Origin: Carya illinoinensis
Lineage: Eukaryota > Streptophyta > Magnoliopsida > Fagales > Juglandaceae
Direction of reading: 5' to 3'
DNA length: 64,000 nucleotides
NCBI RefSeq assembly: GCF_018687715.1
Contig: NC_056756.1
Location: 39,590,480 to 39,654,479 of the forward strand
How positions within the stretch are numbered: position 1 is the first letter of the stretch; each line of letters opens with the position of its first letter. The notes under the pieces are model-generated. The model worked only from the letters and a program-made list of their open reading frames with translations. It was not told where the DNA came from and did not search any database. The position numbers and the translations under genes were made by a program. Shown here piece after piece: positions 21,801 to 33,059 of the stretch.

Positions 21801-23454
21801 TGCTATGTCTCACGTAGTGTAGGCGTCACAATTGCTGTGACCCCATACTTCGTGTGCCACAGTTGTTGTGGACCCCATGAAACTGAATGTAACTCAAGAT
21901 GAAACGTGACTGGAATACGAAAGGACTGAAGTCCTGACGTAACATAACGTGACTTGAACATAACTTAAAAGACATGACCAACTTGAGATAGGAACATTTC
22001 ATAACATGGCATATAATAGACAACATATTTAACATGACATACTTGCAACAATGAATATTACATGACTTGACATATATGTAATAGATGGCATACTTAACAT
22101 GATGTACTTGTAATGTATAGCAATACATGACAAAATATATTGTATAACAGATGAAAACTGATGACTGAGTAAATTCTGTGTAACAGACAATTATGTGATG
22201 ACTTAGCATGCCATGACATATATGATAACACACATACATACACTATAGTTCCTTTACTTAGCATACATACATATTAGACTGCTAGTAAGTTAAAAGCTAA
22301 CTTATCTCGATTTCCGCGTTTCTTATAAAACCTCAAGCGCGATCACGAGGAACTGTAATTAGTGATTCTAAAAGTTAGCACTAAATCACTAATAATTTGA
22401 AATATGAAAAATACTAACTTAAAGACTAAAATTTTCATTTTACTCTCTACATGTAGGAAAATGACCGTTTTACTCATAACTTAAGGATTTTGCATACTAA
22501 CTCCCAAAGTCACCAAAATTTACATGGCTCATGTAAATTTTATCCTCAACTTAAATATCAATTTAGAAAAATTTAAAACTAATCACAACTATTAAAAATT
22601 CCATAGCGCCGAAATTCCCATATGCTATTTCCATTGATTTTTGTTTCTAACTTGGTTTGATTAATCTTTTGATTTATGACTTATAAAGATGTGATCTTCA
22701 AACCAAATCATCACATGGTTTAAAAAGATGTCCTAAAACATATATAAGCTTCTAATTCACAATCATATGGTTAAACATTAACGAAAACATAAATTGAGCC
22801 AATAACATCCACACTTTGGCCTATCCGAATATCTATTTGCATAAAATTTCATATATTTGAAACTAACATCAAATATATTCAAAATAATATTATAAAATGT
22901 ATATAAGAGGCTTAGGATCCTCCAATAAAATGATCAAAGCCATTGAAATAGGTTTAGACCACCAAAGAGTTAAACTTTCTCAAAACAGAAACTGTTTTTC
23001 CTCTTCCAGATTCTAAGTTTCTAGATCTAAGAAAATATTTCATCACAACCTTTAATCATGCAACAAATCCTCAACCAATAATCATATACACATGTTAACA
23101 ATACTCCATAAAAATCTCGGACAAAGATCTATCCATTAACTTGGTAAAAAACTCCAAAATATAACATATTCTCCAGTTTATCTCCCAGAATGACCTTTAT
23201 AGAGTTTAAACAATATTTGACCAACCAAATAATCTTCAAATGGAACAAATAAGCTATTAACATAAACTAGACTCAAAAAGAAATAATTTATATAAAGGAG
23301 ACTTTATGATAAAATACTTACAAAAGTTTCGAAATGGGTGTGCAAAAGAACACCTAAAAGCTGTCCGAGAGAGAGTGTTTGTTATTCTTTCAATAGAAAG
23401 TGTAAATGAAGATAATTTCATGGGGGTGGCTGGAGATACTTATGGACGAGATAT

Positions 23455-23700
23455 GGAAGAGATGAGGCTGGAGTGAGAGTTGAGTGTAGGTCTCTCTTAC
23501 CCAGAGTGAGAGTTAAGTGTAGGTCTTTCTTACCTGGAGTGAGAGTGGAGTGTAGGTCTCTCTTACCCAGAGTGAGAGTTAAGTGTAGGTCTCTCTTACC
23601 CGAGTAAGAGTGGAGTGTAGGTTTCTCTTACCCAGAGTGAGAGTTAAGTGTAGATTCTCTTACCCGGAGTGAGAGTTAAGTGTAGGTCTCTCTTACTCAA
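23455..23700. repeat. Minisatellite 2 in LTR-like element 1
   Basis: Six to seven ~37-bp units of the form gagtgagagtt(a/g)agtgtagg followed by tctctcttaccc. They alternate slightly in length and sequence. Confidence 0.85.
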
Positions 23701-24056
23701 TAATATATACAAAAATCAATAAAGATATTTTTACCTAATAATATTCACAAAATTAGTTTAAGATATTTTTATCCAATAATATCTACAGTTTTGAATAGAC
23801 GTTTTGTCCGAAAATATGAAAAAGAGTTATTGCGCCTTAAGACCTTAAATAACCCACCGAGTCTAATGGCACAAATCATAATATATTTAGACACTTCTAA
23901 CTATCTCCAATAATAAAAAACACACTTCTGATACCATAATGAGTAATAACACTAACTATGTAGTTAGATTAAAACCTATATGATTAATGGATTCGTGAAA
24001 ACTTATAGGGTCTTCACGAGGTTCCTAAAACTAATAGAAATTTCACAATTGAATTT

Positions 24057-25172
24057 TTAGCGGGCTGTTACATCCCCTCTCTCTTCAGCTTGGTGTAGTA
24101 GGGCTGATAGAGCTTCAGCACAGAGTATAAAAATGTATGGGGATATTGGGTCTCCTTGGCGAATTCCTCTAGTAGGTTTAAAGGTCTGTTGAGGCTCTCC
24201 ATTCACCAATATTGAGTAGGAGACTGAATTAAGACACTCCTGTATCAGTTGGACCCACCGAGATGGGAAGCCTAGTTTGGTCATTACAGCTTTCACAAAG
24301 ATCCATTCTACCCTATCATACGCCTTGCTCATGTCTAGTTTGAGGGCTATATATCCGTTCTTGCCTTTGATTCTTGTGTTCATTGAGTGGAAAACCTCAT
24401 AAGCTACAAGTGTATTGTCTGAGATGAGCCTTCCAGGAACAAATGCACTTTGGTTCACAGAGACCAACTGAGGTAGAATCTGCTTCATTTTGTTAGCTAG
24501 TGTTTTTTAGACTACTTTGTACAGCACATTGCACAGGCTTATGGGCTTGTATTTAGTTACCTTTCTTGGACTTTTGTCCTTTGGAATGAGGGCAATGTAC
24601 GTGTCGTTTACTTCCTTTAGAGAGCCATTGTGGTTCAGAAACTGTAAGGCAAAACAACACACTTCTTTCCCTACTAAGTCCCAGTTTTTTTGGTAGAATT
24701 GTGCAGGAAAACCATCAGGCCCTGGTGACCCAGGGGGGTTCATATGGAATAAGGCCAATCTTACTTCCTCCTCTGTAAAAGGTCTACACAACTGTAACTC
24801 CATTTCAGCTGTAATCTTTGGTTGAAGGATAGACAAGAAGGTCTCAATGTTAGTAGGCAATGATGAGTTGAATAAAGATGAGAAAAAACCTGTGAAAGCT
24901 GAACCAATGTCCTCCATCTCTGTGGCTATGTTTCCTTGTGGGCCAATTATGGACTTGATTGTGTTGATCTTCCTTCTATGAGTAGCTTGCATGTGGAAAT
25001 AGCTCGTGTTTTTGTCTTTATTTTTCAGCCAGTGCTGTTTTGCTCGTTGCTTCCATTCTAAGTCATTTTCCTCAAGGATTAACTCAGCTTTCTTTTGCAG
25101 GTCTTGCATTTGATCTATGTGAGTCCCATCACCCTTTTCTTGGAGTTGACTTATTTTGGCCAAATTGGTCAA
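24057..25172 (-). pseudogene. LINE A reverse transcriptase, N-terminal part
   Basis: On the minus strand, KQRAKQHWLKNKDKNTSYFH is followed by PPGSPGPDGFPAQFYQ, a KPISLCNVLYKVV segment with a nearby stop, SAFVPGRLISDNTLVAYE, LALKLDMSKAYDRVEW-type (first catalytic Asp present) and RGIRQGDPISPYIF. These are ordered motifs of L1-type RT. One stop near 24507 separates two long frames. The 3.2-kb insertion follows directly. Confidence 0.88.
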
Positions 25173-25199
25173 TTCCCTGGTCGTTTGCTCTTTTCCACT

Positions 25200-26065
25200 C
25201 TATGAGTCCCTTTTGGCAAGTTTCTAGTCTCTTCCTCATGGAATCAGCAAGATTGTTTCCCATTACATTCTTGTTCCATTCAGCTTCTAATATTGCGCCA
25301 GTATCTTCTCTAATCTCCCATGCAGCTTCATATCTGAATATCTTCTGTCTTCTCCTTTCTTTTTTGATCTACACTGGTAAACTGACATGGAGTGGAGAGT
25401 GATCTGACTTCACAGCTGCTAGTACATTACAGCTTGCTGAATTGAAGAGATCCAGCCAAGGTTTGCTTGCCATTGCCCTATCTAGTTTTTCCTTTGTGTG
25501 CCCTTCCCCTCTTCTGTTGTTTGACCAGGAAAAACTTTGAGCTACACAAGGAATGTCTCTGATTTCACACTGTTCTAGTACCCTTCTGAACTTTTCAATC
25601 TGTTTGTAGGGTCTACTTAGGCCGCCAACTTTTTCTTTCTGGTGTAAAATCTCATTAAAGTCCCTTGCACGTAGCCAAGGAGTGTTTGGATCAGGTTTAA
25701 TCATCTTGAGAAGTTCCCAGCTGCCATCTCTTTTCCTTTTGTTAGGATGTCCATAGAAACCCGTGAATAACCAAGGGCTTGTAGTGTCCTTTCCAGTGAT
25801 CATTGCACTAATGTGCCATCGTGTATAATTAAGGATGTTGACCTTCCATTCATCCTTCCATAGCAATGCAATACCCCCACTCAACCCCACACTTTCCACG
25901 TCAAAACATGCATCAAATTGTGTAGACCTCCTAACTCCCTCCATTCTACTTTTGTTACATTTAGTTTCCACCAGGAAAACTAGTTTGGGACACTTCTCCT
26001 TAGTTAGTTTCCTAAGGATAGGAATTGATTGGGGGGTTCCCAAGCTCTCGACAATTCCATATTAA
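25200..26065 (-). pseudogene. LINE A AP-like endonuclease
   Basis: The start WNCRE (normally WNCRG) at ~26050 is frameshifted into a 224-residue frame. That frame has LVFLVETKC (catalytic Glu), GLSGGIALLW, ARDFNEIL (the usual GDFNEI with a changed Gly) and VKSDHSPLHV (the catalytic SDH intact). In the known family this domain nicks target DNA to prime reverse transcription. Apart from the frameshift near its start the domain is well preserved. Confidence 0.85.
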
Positions 26066-26119
26066 TAGACTCATTGGGGTGGGCAGTGCTGGAGACCAGC
26101 CACTGCCTTTTGCTTTTGG

Positions 26120-26583
26120 GACTCGGGATCTTGAGCATTATTTTTAGTTCTTTTTTGTCGAGGGGCCATCTCTTTTTCACCCCTTAAGGTTCTCTTTTTA
26201 GGGCCCTTCTGGTCTTGGAGGTTGGTGACCTCTTGTAGGATAGTAGGTGGATTGATCTCTCCTCATGCCTTCCTTTTCCATTTGCCCCCTTTTGGTTTCT
26301 TATCTTGGACACAGCTTGTCCTATTAGGGCCCTTTTCTGACTTAAAGGTGATGGGGTTATGTAAAGGGTCAGGGGCACATGTGTGGTCCCCAGAAAGTTC
26401 AGTGAGCCTTTTCCCTTCCCTTTGACTGGTTGGTATTGTATTTCTGGTAGGTAGGGACCCCTCTGGTTTAGTACTGCCCTCCCCTGAATCTCTGCTTAGA
26501 TCCAACTCCATCATAGTGGCTGGGGCATTGTGATTGCTTTGTACATTTTCTTGTAAATAGTTTCCCTTTTCCTGCTGTCCCAC
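26120..26583 (-). pseudogene. LINE A ORF1, C-terminal tail
   Basis: A low-complexity basic stretch includes KKPKGGKWKRKA and RQKRTK, as seen at the end of ORF1 in LINEs B (GNWKRRARGR) and C (TWKRKAREV). The DUF4283 and zinc-knuckle parts are missing because the copy is 5'-truncated at ~26616. Confidence 0.65.
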
Positions 26584-26613
26584 CCTCTTTGCATCACCAT
26601 AAGATTGTCCCTT

Positions 26614-26672
26614 AGTATGAGCAATTTCAAAACATACTTAAACTGGGCCCAATTAGCCAGTTTATTACTTAT
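26614..26672 (+). pseudogene. SRP54 gene fragment, part 2
   Basis: The plus strand, including the target duplication, reads MYEQFQNILKLGPISQ. In SRP54 this directly continues the part-1 sequence upstream of LINE A. The next bases, tttattactt, look like a decayed intron donor. The match across the insertion shows that LINE A entered an SRP54-derived exon. Confidence 0.8.
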
Positions 26673-27804
26673 ACTATTTAATTGAAAATCTCACAAAATT
26701 GTGCTTTTCACTTTACTGTGTATCCTCGGTTATGATGGGTGTGCGAAAAATAATTAGCGACCTCTTCATTCAATGGTGCTGATGGCAGGCTGGTCAGGCT
26801 TGGCTTCAGTTAGGTACCTATGACCCTCGTCTGCAGCTTCTTCTTTGACAACGATGAGTGCATGTCCTTCTCTTAGCTCCTTGCTGGTGCCATGGCTTCC
26901 CCCGTTGCTATTCCCTCACAACTCTATCGCCAGAGCTTCCTAGCACCGGATGAATTAAATCCCACTGGCCGAGATGATGATTTTGGTTCAAGCAAAATCA
27001 GCCGCTGGGTTTGTCGATTACTCAGTCACAGTTTTTTATGGTTCTGCCAGTGATGAGCCCTACAGGCTTGCTGGATTTGTTGGGGCTGTTGCCGAGAGAG
27101 GGAGAGAGAGAGGGGGGGAAGGAAGGAAGACAAAAACTGAGAGAGTTTTTGCTTTCCTTTGTAGGGAGCTCCACCATAAGAAGGATGTGATGTCTACGTG
27201 GCAGGACAACATTGGATGCTACTATTTGGATATATTGGACGTACCTATGTGAAGATGTTCTCTATTCTCATCCATTTATTAACTTACTAACTTACGAGAC
27301 CCTTCTCCCCCAAAAAATTTACAGAAACTTCAAAGCACAAAAACCAACCGAGTTAGGATCTGCAGGGTTTGTCTGTCTATATTTTTAACGTGTTAAGTGC
27401 TTAGATTATTCTTCATTTTTTTCATACATACATGATGGTGTACCCTATTACCTAGGATGACGGTGCCTTTCGTAGTTGGAGTGCATGATTGTCAATACCT
27501 GGAAACTGCCAAATCAGAAAACAAAGATCAAAAGATGTGTTGTTGAGCGAGACATTCAAAAGATAATGGTTGAGAAAAAGGAACAAATCTTTCTGTTGTT
27601 GCTTGAATCTTTGTTTTCTCTTTCCCCACCATTCCAAACTCCAATCACAAATTAAAACAAAACAAAATTGTAAACTATATTTGATTGCAACTTGCTTTAC
27701 TTCTTCCATGGTGCCTCAAGTCTCTCAAGGTCCAAGTATAGAAGCTTGGAGTTGGCAATTTAAAAATTTGCCATAGTAATGATGACTGAATTCCATTTCT
27801 AAAT
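26673..27804. other. Interior of the inverted-repeat element
   Basis: This stretch is less AT-rich than the flanks and has mixed short open frames, including the unknown ORF at 26892-27053. A (ga)-rich patch lies at 27088-27125. It may contain further captured exons that I cannot name. Confidence 0.4.
26892..27053 (+). CDS. Unidentified 53-residue ORF, possible captured first exon
   Basis: A gccATGGCT start context opens a frame beginning MASPVAIPSQLYRQSFLAPD, followed by an acidic GRDDDFGSSK stretch and ISRWVCRLLSHS, ending at TGA. Its composition looks like real protein, unlike the surrounding noise. It lies between the SRP54 fragment and the right inverted arm. I do not recognise a family. 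Confidence 0.3.
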   Translation: MASPVAIPSQLYRQSFLAPDELNPTGRDDDFGSSKISRWVCRLLSHSFLWFCQ

Positions 27805-27831
27805 CCCCCCCCCCCCCCCCCCCCCCCCCCC
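27805..27831. repeat. C homopolymer tract
   Basis: 27 consecutive C, just inside the right inverted-repeat arm. Confidence 0.9.
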
Positions 27832-27856
27832 AAACACTTTCCCTCCCATGCTTGCA

Positions 27857-28157
27857 GTCGATTTCAAAGTTAGGGATGAAGAGGGCGGTGGTGACGACAT
27901 TGACGGGGGAGTGGCAGCATCGGTTTGGTTTGGAGCTCCTCTGCTGTCCTGGAGGTCGTACGACTTGCGGCGGTGGGGTGGGTGCATTTGACAGTTTTAG
28001 GTTCATAGGAGAAGATGTTCGGGTAGAGAATGTCTTGTGATTTTGCCTGTGATATGTTGTGATGAGTGTAGGAGTTTACTATGTGTTTAAATGATGTGTC
28101 AGCTTATTATTGGCTTCCATTACACTCAAGCCATCGGATGTTCCGCTCCAAAGAGGA
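27857..28157 (-). repeat. Right arm of the ~300-bp inverted repeat
   Basis: The reverse complement matches 18146-18459 closely until gtcgatttc at the inner end and ccaaagagg at the outer end. With LINE A and its LTR removed, the two arms would enclose about 1.5 kb holding the SRP54 fragment. Confidence 0.8.
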
Positions 28158-28499
28158 GCTGATGAGAATATATACATTTTCATAGACCCTCGCCCATCAT
28201 ACACACTGGTACATTGCATTTACAATACCTAAGTTATAGTACTGACAATAGCAAACACAAGTTTCTGCAAAGATTACTAATTTGTAACTACAAATTATAG
28301 CCAATATTCTTGCAAAGTTAAGCAACTATATCCATTCAATATAGCCAACCTTCCAAATAGAGGAGATATTCAATTGAAGTTTGCTGAAGTTTTATGTTTG
28401 CAAAAATAATTTAGAAAAATGAAATAAATGCAATAATTTAGAAAAATGCAATTAAATTAATAAGTTCAAATTAACCCTAACCCAGTACATTGCAAATCA
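28158..28499. other. Intergenic, no gene seen
   Basis: AT-rich sequence between the right inverted arm and LINE B. The exact 3' end of LINE B and its target duplication are not visible. Confidence 0.5.
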
Positions 28500-28509
28500 C
28501 TAATTAGTA

Positions 28510-28740
28510 GGTAGGAAATCTGCACATATTTGCATTGCATGCCACAATGCTTGTAATTCAACTACTAGAGGACCACTCACATTCCCCTTCTAGGTACACA
28601 ATGAGACTAACACTTCCCCCTGCTCATCCCTTATCACTACACCAATCTCCATCCTTTCTTCTTTTAAATTCAATGCCACATCTCAATTTACTTTAACCTG
28701 AACTTCTGCAGGAGCTTTCCATCGACATAAACTCCTTGCC
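28510..28740 (-). pseudogene. LINE B RNase H fragment
   Basis: The minus strand reads RWKAPAEVQVKVN, a stop, DVALNLKEERMEIGVVIRD, then EVLVSLCT. This is the first two strands of the LINE RNase H fold, with the codon before the first Asp mutated. The rest of the domain is lost or truncated. Confidence 0.6.
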
Positions 28741-29039
28741 TGTGTGCCATCATCTTGGTTCCTGCCATCCTTTTGTTGAGCTTGTTGCAATTCAAGTAAA
28801 CTATCAATAGCTTGTGTGAATATCATATTAGGCCGTTTAAATTTGTTTTCAAACACATAGATTTCACCTCAGCCAAATCCTCTTCAGTACTATTGCCATT
28901 AGCTCCAGATCTTCTCTTTTAAACTTTTCACACCAGTCTGGCCATAGCTCCTGCATATCCCTCTTAGTAGATACCTATTTCTATACAGGACTTGATTTAT
29001 CTACCCATACATCCATAGCTCCACCACAACTCCATAGAG

Positions 29040-29262
29040 CATGTGCAATTATTTCCTTCTACATCTTGCATATTGGCTAGAAGTAATCTTTAACAATCTT
29101 TCTGTAAGCCAAGTTCATCTTTGTAGGTAAACAATTATTCAGTGCTTTCCATAGGAATATCTTAACTATACCAGGGATACTCAACTTCCACAATACCTTC
29201 CAAATATCTATACCACCTTTCAAGACCTCCCCCTTTTCTCTATTCTTTCTACACATCTCCAA
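29040..29262 (-). pseudogene. LINE B zinc-binding (zf-RVT) domain
   Basis: IWKVLWKLSIPGIVKIFLWK, then ALNNCLPTKMNLAYRKIV, corresponds to the start of zf-RVT. Downstream Cys/His residues are only partly recognisable because of stops. Confidence 0.65.
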
Positions 29263-31116
29263 GTGGTATGCAATTTTTGCATCAAACTGTCCATTTTTTG
29301 TAGGGGCCCATGTACGTTAACTTGTTTGGTAAAGTTGATGAACTGATGGGTAAACTACAGACTAGTTTTGCTTCTTCTTCATTCAAAATATCTTTAACCA
29401 TCTCCTTTTTCCATGTCTTAGTATCCACATCAATAATTTCTTTAACCTTTGCATGCTAGTAAGGTTCTAGAAGTTTGAATCCTGAATGTGGACAATTTTG
29501 GTATCCATTTGTCCCCCCATATATTAATACTTTTCCCATCACCTACTCTCCACACCAACCCTTCATTTAGTAAATCCAATGATCCCCATTAGCTCCTCCA
29601 CATTACTGATGGCCTATATCCCAGCTTAGAATCCAAGATCTTTGAATGCCTAAAATATTTGTCTTTAAGGACTATGGCAGCAATAGACTGAAGGTTTGTC
29701 AAAACTCTTCAACATTACTTTGCCAATAAAGCCTTATTGAAGCTTTCAAGCTCTCTAAATCCCAATCATCCACCATTTTTTGCAACCCCTATATAACTCT
29801 CGGGTCAGTACCAAGCCCGCTTTCTAAAACCTTTGGGTTTATATGAATTAAAGGCCCACTAAAGATTTATGAGTATTTTTTTCAAATTGGACTATAGGCC
29901 TAAGATTTTATTTTGGTGGATATCGAATTTTTATTGGGCTTACCATGCTAGTTAAATTCATTAAATATTCTAGAATGGAAAGAATCTTGCTATGAGTCGA
30001 GATAGTTATGGAACAAGTATTTTTTTTTTTTTTAAGGAATTGCCGGGGCCAAGATTTTGGAGAGAAAGCTCAAGCCATAAGAACCGTGCTAGAAATTCCC
30101 TTCGCGCACGGTCTTAATCACACTTCACGTCCATTTTTATTCACGGCATGCACTTTCTTATCCCCACGACAGCTCGCATAGGAGATATACTTCACGTTAT
30201 GCAGTTTTTTGCCCTCTTTTTTTGCTTTAGGGTTTTTTCCAATCACCTATAAATATTCGTACTTTCCTCCCCTACATTTTAGAAATGGCCCACTGTCGAC
30301 AGCCCCTGCCAAAATCCTTTTGCGCTACACCTCCACACCCAGCCTCCATCATGCAGCACATCTTAAACCTCCAACCAGACCACCCAGCGCTGCTGTGTTC
30401 TTTCACCGCACGAAGCCCACTGTCTAGCTCCACGCACAACAACCTCCTGTAGGTAGGAACAAATGTTTATGTGCCAAGATCAGTTCTTCCTCCTTTGTAA
30501 GCAGTCCAGCCTGTTGCCATCGTGCACCCAAATTTAGCCATGAGACGCTGCCTAGCTGTGAGATGTTGCTCAGATCCTCTCGAGTGCTCCGTCATGAGCT
30601 TCCTTATTATCCCACGCTCAGCCATCGTGTTAGCTCCACACACTTTGCCAATAGCCAAGCTGCACCACCGTGAGGCAAATCCACTACAAACAATGCCAAG
30701 ATCTCCTTTGCATGATGGAAGACGTAAGCCTCCATCACCCTCTGTTTCAGGCATCCCAAAACGTAGTAAAAAAATCTCTCTCTGTGCCCCTCGGTTTTTC
30801 TGCCATGTCACATGATGGATGCTGTCACTTGTAGCTCTTGACTGGTCGCACGCCTCCTCGCTGTCCCATGGTCAGTTTTCTCTCCCTCATTCTTTCATAG
30901 TGCGCTCATCACCTCTCTCTCACTCATCTCTCTTTATCATCTTCATTTGTCTCTCATACGTACCCAGTTGACAAACCAACGAAATCATCGTATGCACCAC
31001 CGCAACAGGCTCACGGTGACCTTCATTCCGCATGGTGTATGCATATCCTGTGCTCGTTGGGTAAGTTGCCGTGCATCTCATTTTTCCTCACTGTAAGCGC
31101 AGCCGCACAACACTTA

Positions 31117-31313
31117 GGCTGCGTTTGGTTTCCCAACTCCTCTCTATTCATATTATCTAATGGTTACAAATTTTTCAACTTTCAACACAATATAATAAAA
31201 AATTTAATTTTTTCAAATCTTAAAATAATAATAATATTAAAAAATACTATTCTAATAATATTTATTCAATTTTAAACTTTTATCTCAATTCAACTCAATT
31301 CAATTCAACACCC
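31117..31313. mobile_element. MITE copy B (~195 bp)
   Basis: It starts ggctgcgtttggtttccc and ends caattcaacaccccgc. The interior has the family signature (aatataataaaaaatttaat, aaaataataataatattaaa, tattcaattttaaactttta). It lies inside LTR-like element 2. Confidence 0.8.
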
Positions 31314-32158
31314 CGCAGGTTTACACGTTTAGGTCCTTTGTTTTTAGAATTTTACATTAATATTTTCAGTATTTACACGTTTGCCATCACAGCCCACGTG
31401 TTTAACTTCTGTTGGGCTTATTGTTGGTTGAGGCTTGGTTTCCTTCAAAGCTTGTGAAGGTTTTAAGGTGTTTTGGGCTTAGCTTTTAAGTTGGATTTGT
31501 TTTATTATGAGCTTAGTTTGCATTGGATATTGACGAATTTAGAATACCAGAATATTTTAGGGTTAAGTGAATTTTTTAGGTTTTTAATTGAGGAATTATA
31601 AAAGATATTTTAGGTGTAAATACAAAATAACTGTTAAATTGGAGATTTATTCAAGTTATATTATTTTCTATAGATGACAATTGATTATTTGTTTGGCACT
31701 ATTGTGAGGAATTTCTGAAAGACTAAGAAGTTCAAGTAAGCAGGATTCCTATGCTAGACTTTGCATAAAAAGAAAATGAAACAGGTTGACTTTTAAACTA
31801 TACATATTTTGGTTTTTGAAAAGAAATATAAAAATCAACCTCAATTGTTTATTTCAGTATTATTTATGAACTCTGTATGAAAGAGAAAGCATTTTTGTCA
31901 TGACTGGTGTAGACATGAGCTTATTTTCTAGCATTTTGTTTCTAAACTATGTAAAAAAGAGCGAATATTGACTTTCTGAAAATTTGTACATGTGACGTGA
32001 AGATGTTTTGAATATGTGAAATGATTTAGATTTATTTTAGTACTCTGGTTTGACATGATGTGGCTTCTGAAAAAACATTTGGCATGACTTCCTGATTCCA
32101 TTCTGACTCTGATTCTGGTTCTGATATGGTGATTCTAGTTTTGTTTTGCTCTGATATC

Positions 32159-32312
32159 TGGCCAAGTCACAGGATATATTAGTGACCTCTGGCCCTATCA
32201 CGGGATATAATAGTAACCTCTGCCCTAGTCACAGGATATAATAGTGACCTCTTGCCCTTTCACGGGATATAATAGTGACCTCTGGCCCTACCACGAGATA
32301 TAATAGTGGTCT
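32159..32312. repeat. 31-bp minisatellite in LTR-like element 2
   Basis: Five units of about 31 bp: ggccctatcacgggatataa followed by tagtgacctct, with small variations. Confidence 0.9.
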
Positions 32313-33059
32313 CTACTCTTAGTGCAATTGCTTTGGTAACATGGTGATTTATGTTCTACTTGACGTTCTATAGAACGCACAATCCTACCATGGGAGTTAA
32401 ATATAGTCTCTGTTATAATATGATGCTCTAATATGATATGATAAGATGAAGATGTTCAGTCATGTTCCACCAAAAGGAGTCTTTGAATATGAAAAGTTGG
32501 TTTTTGAATATGAATAGTTTGAAGTGTCGCTCTGATTTTCTAATAATAAGTATTTTTGAGTTTTGCATATTGAAACTGAAATGTTTTGTTTATACAATTT
32601 GAACTTTGTGAAAATGCTCATGTTTACATACTAGTAGATGTTCTCTGCTTACTGAGTTGTTGATAACTCATCCCTTATCTCCAAACATTTTTTAGATAAT
32701 CTTGATAGTTCTACTGAAGAGCAAGAATAGGCAGTGTTAGAAAGGCTTGATGTTCATAGAAGAATAAGTGCTTAAGGGTACAAGTACTTATTTGAGAGTC
32801 AAAGTTAGTAAATTGATTATTTTTTGGTTATTTAGATATGATGAGTTAATGATATTTTCAAGTCTTTAGGGAGTTTTTAATTTATTTTATTGAGAAATTC
32901 TTTGTTGTCCCTATGAAGGAACATGGAAATTTGGGTTGAGTAAATGAATTAATATTTTATTGAGTTTTCTGGATTTTATAGTTAAGATTTTGGAAGTTGA
33001 TATTGAGTAATGAGAGATAACTCTTCGGATCTCCGGGACCGAGGCGTTACACCCCAACT

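Larger units (their letters stand above)
20898..24072. mobile_element. 3.2-kb LTR-like element 1 (solo LTR) inside LINE A
   Basis: It begins TGTGACGCCCCC and ends GCGGGCTGTTACA and is flanked by tccct/tcccc (20893-20897, 24073-24077). Removing it and one flank restores the LINE frame (an RG-D-I-P junction). No internal direct terminal repeat or coding sequence is seen, so a solo LTR is likely. TGTAAC...GTTACA ends, large size and internal minisatellites resemble long plant Gypsy (Tekay/Del-type) LTRs. Motifs on its minus strand resemble those of element 2 (29790-33051) on the plus strand, so it probably reads minus. Confidence 0.7.
18757..26616 (-). mobile_element. LINE A (L1-like, 5'-truncated), split by an LTR element
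   Basis: A T-run at 18758-18767 is the poly(A) end on the minus strand. A nearly identical 13-14 bp sequence, (t/a)gtatgag(c)aattt, flanks the element at 18748-18760 and 26614-26627 as target duplication. From 5' to 3' it holds the end of ORF1, then endonuclease, reverse transcriptase, zinc-binding domain and RNase H. The 3.2-kb element at 20898-24072 interrupts RT. The LINE itself is about 4.7 kb. Its target was an SRP54 exon. Confidence 0.9.
29790..33051 (+). mobile_element. ~3.26-kb LTR-like element 2 (solo LTR) inside LINE B
   Basis: A cccc-containing duplication (acccc 29785-29789 and 33051-33055) flanks the insert. It ends ...ggaccgaggcgttac(a). Its start, tatataactctcggg, looks like a mutated tgtaacg...cggg. 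A TATA box (30248-30254), GC-rich leader-like sequence, a minisatellite (32159-32312) and a ttactgag-tcatccc motif before the end match a long Gypsy LTR in plus orientation. LINE protein homology (RSWAKLG / FRELESFNKA) resumes across it. MITE B is nested within. Confidence 0.65.

Noticed and set aside
21586..21902. Repetitive open frames on both strands
   Set aside because: They are translations of the ~45-60 bp minisatellite; the same peptide repeats in step with the DNA and no protein family fits.
23455..23700. CRISPR-like array
   Set aside because: Units are directly tandem with no variable spacers.
27725..28040. Frames over the C tract and the right inverted arm
   Set aside because: They arise from the homopolymer and the inverted-repeat arm; matching frames in the left arm are broken differently.
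30209..30815. Open frames in the leader of LTR-like element 2
   Set aside because: Composition reflects the GC-rich LTR leader; there is no recognised domain, and frames on both strands are equally open.
32159..32312. CRISPR-like regular repeats
   Set aside because: Units are contiguous without unique spacers, and the sequence is plant; it is a minisatellite in an LTR.
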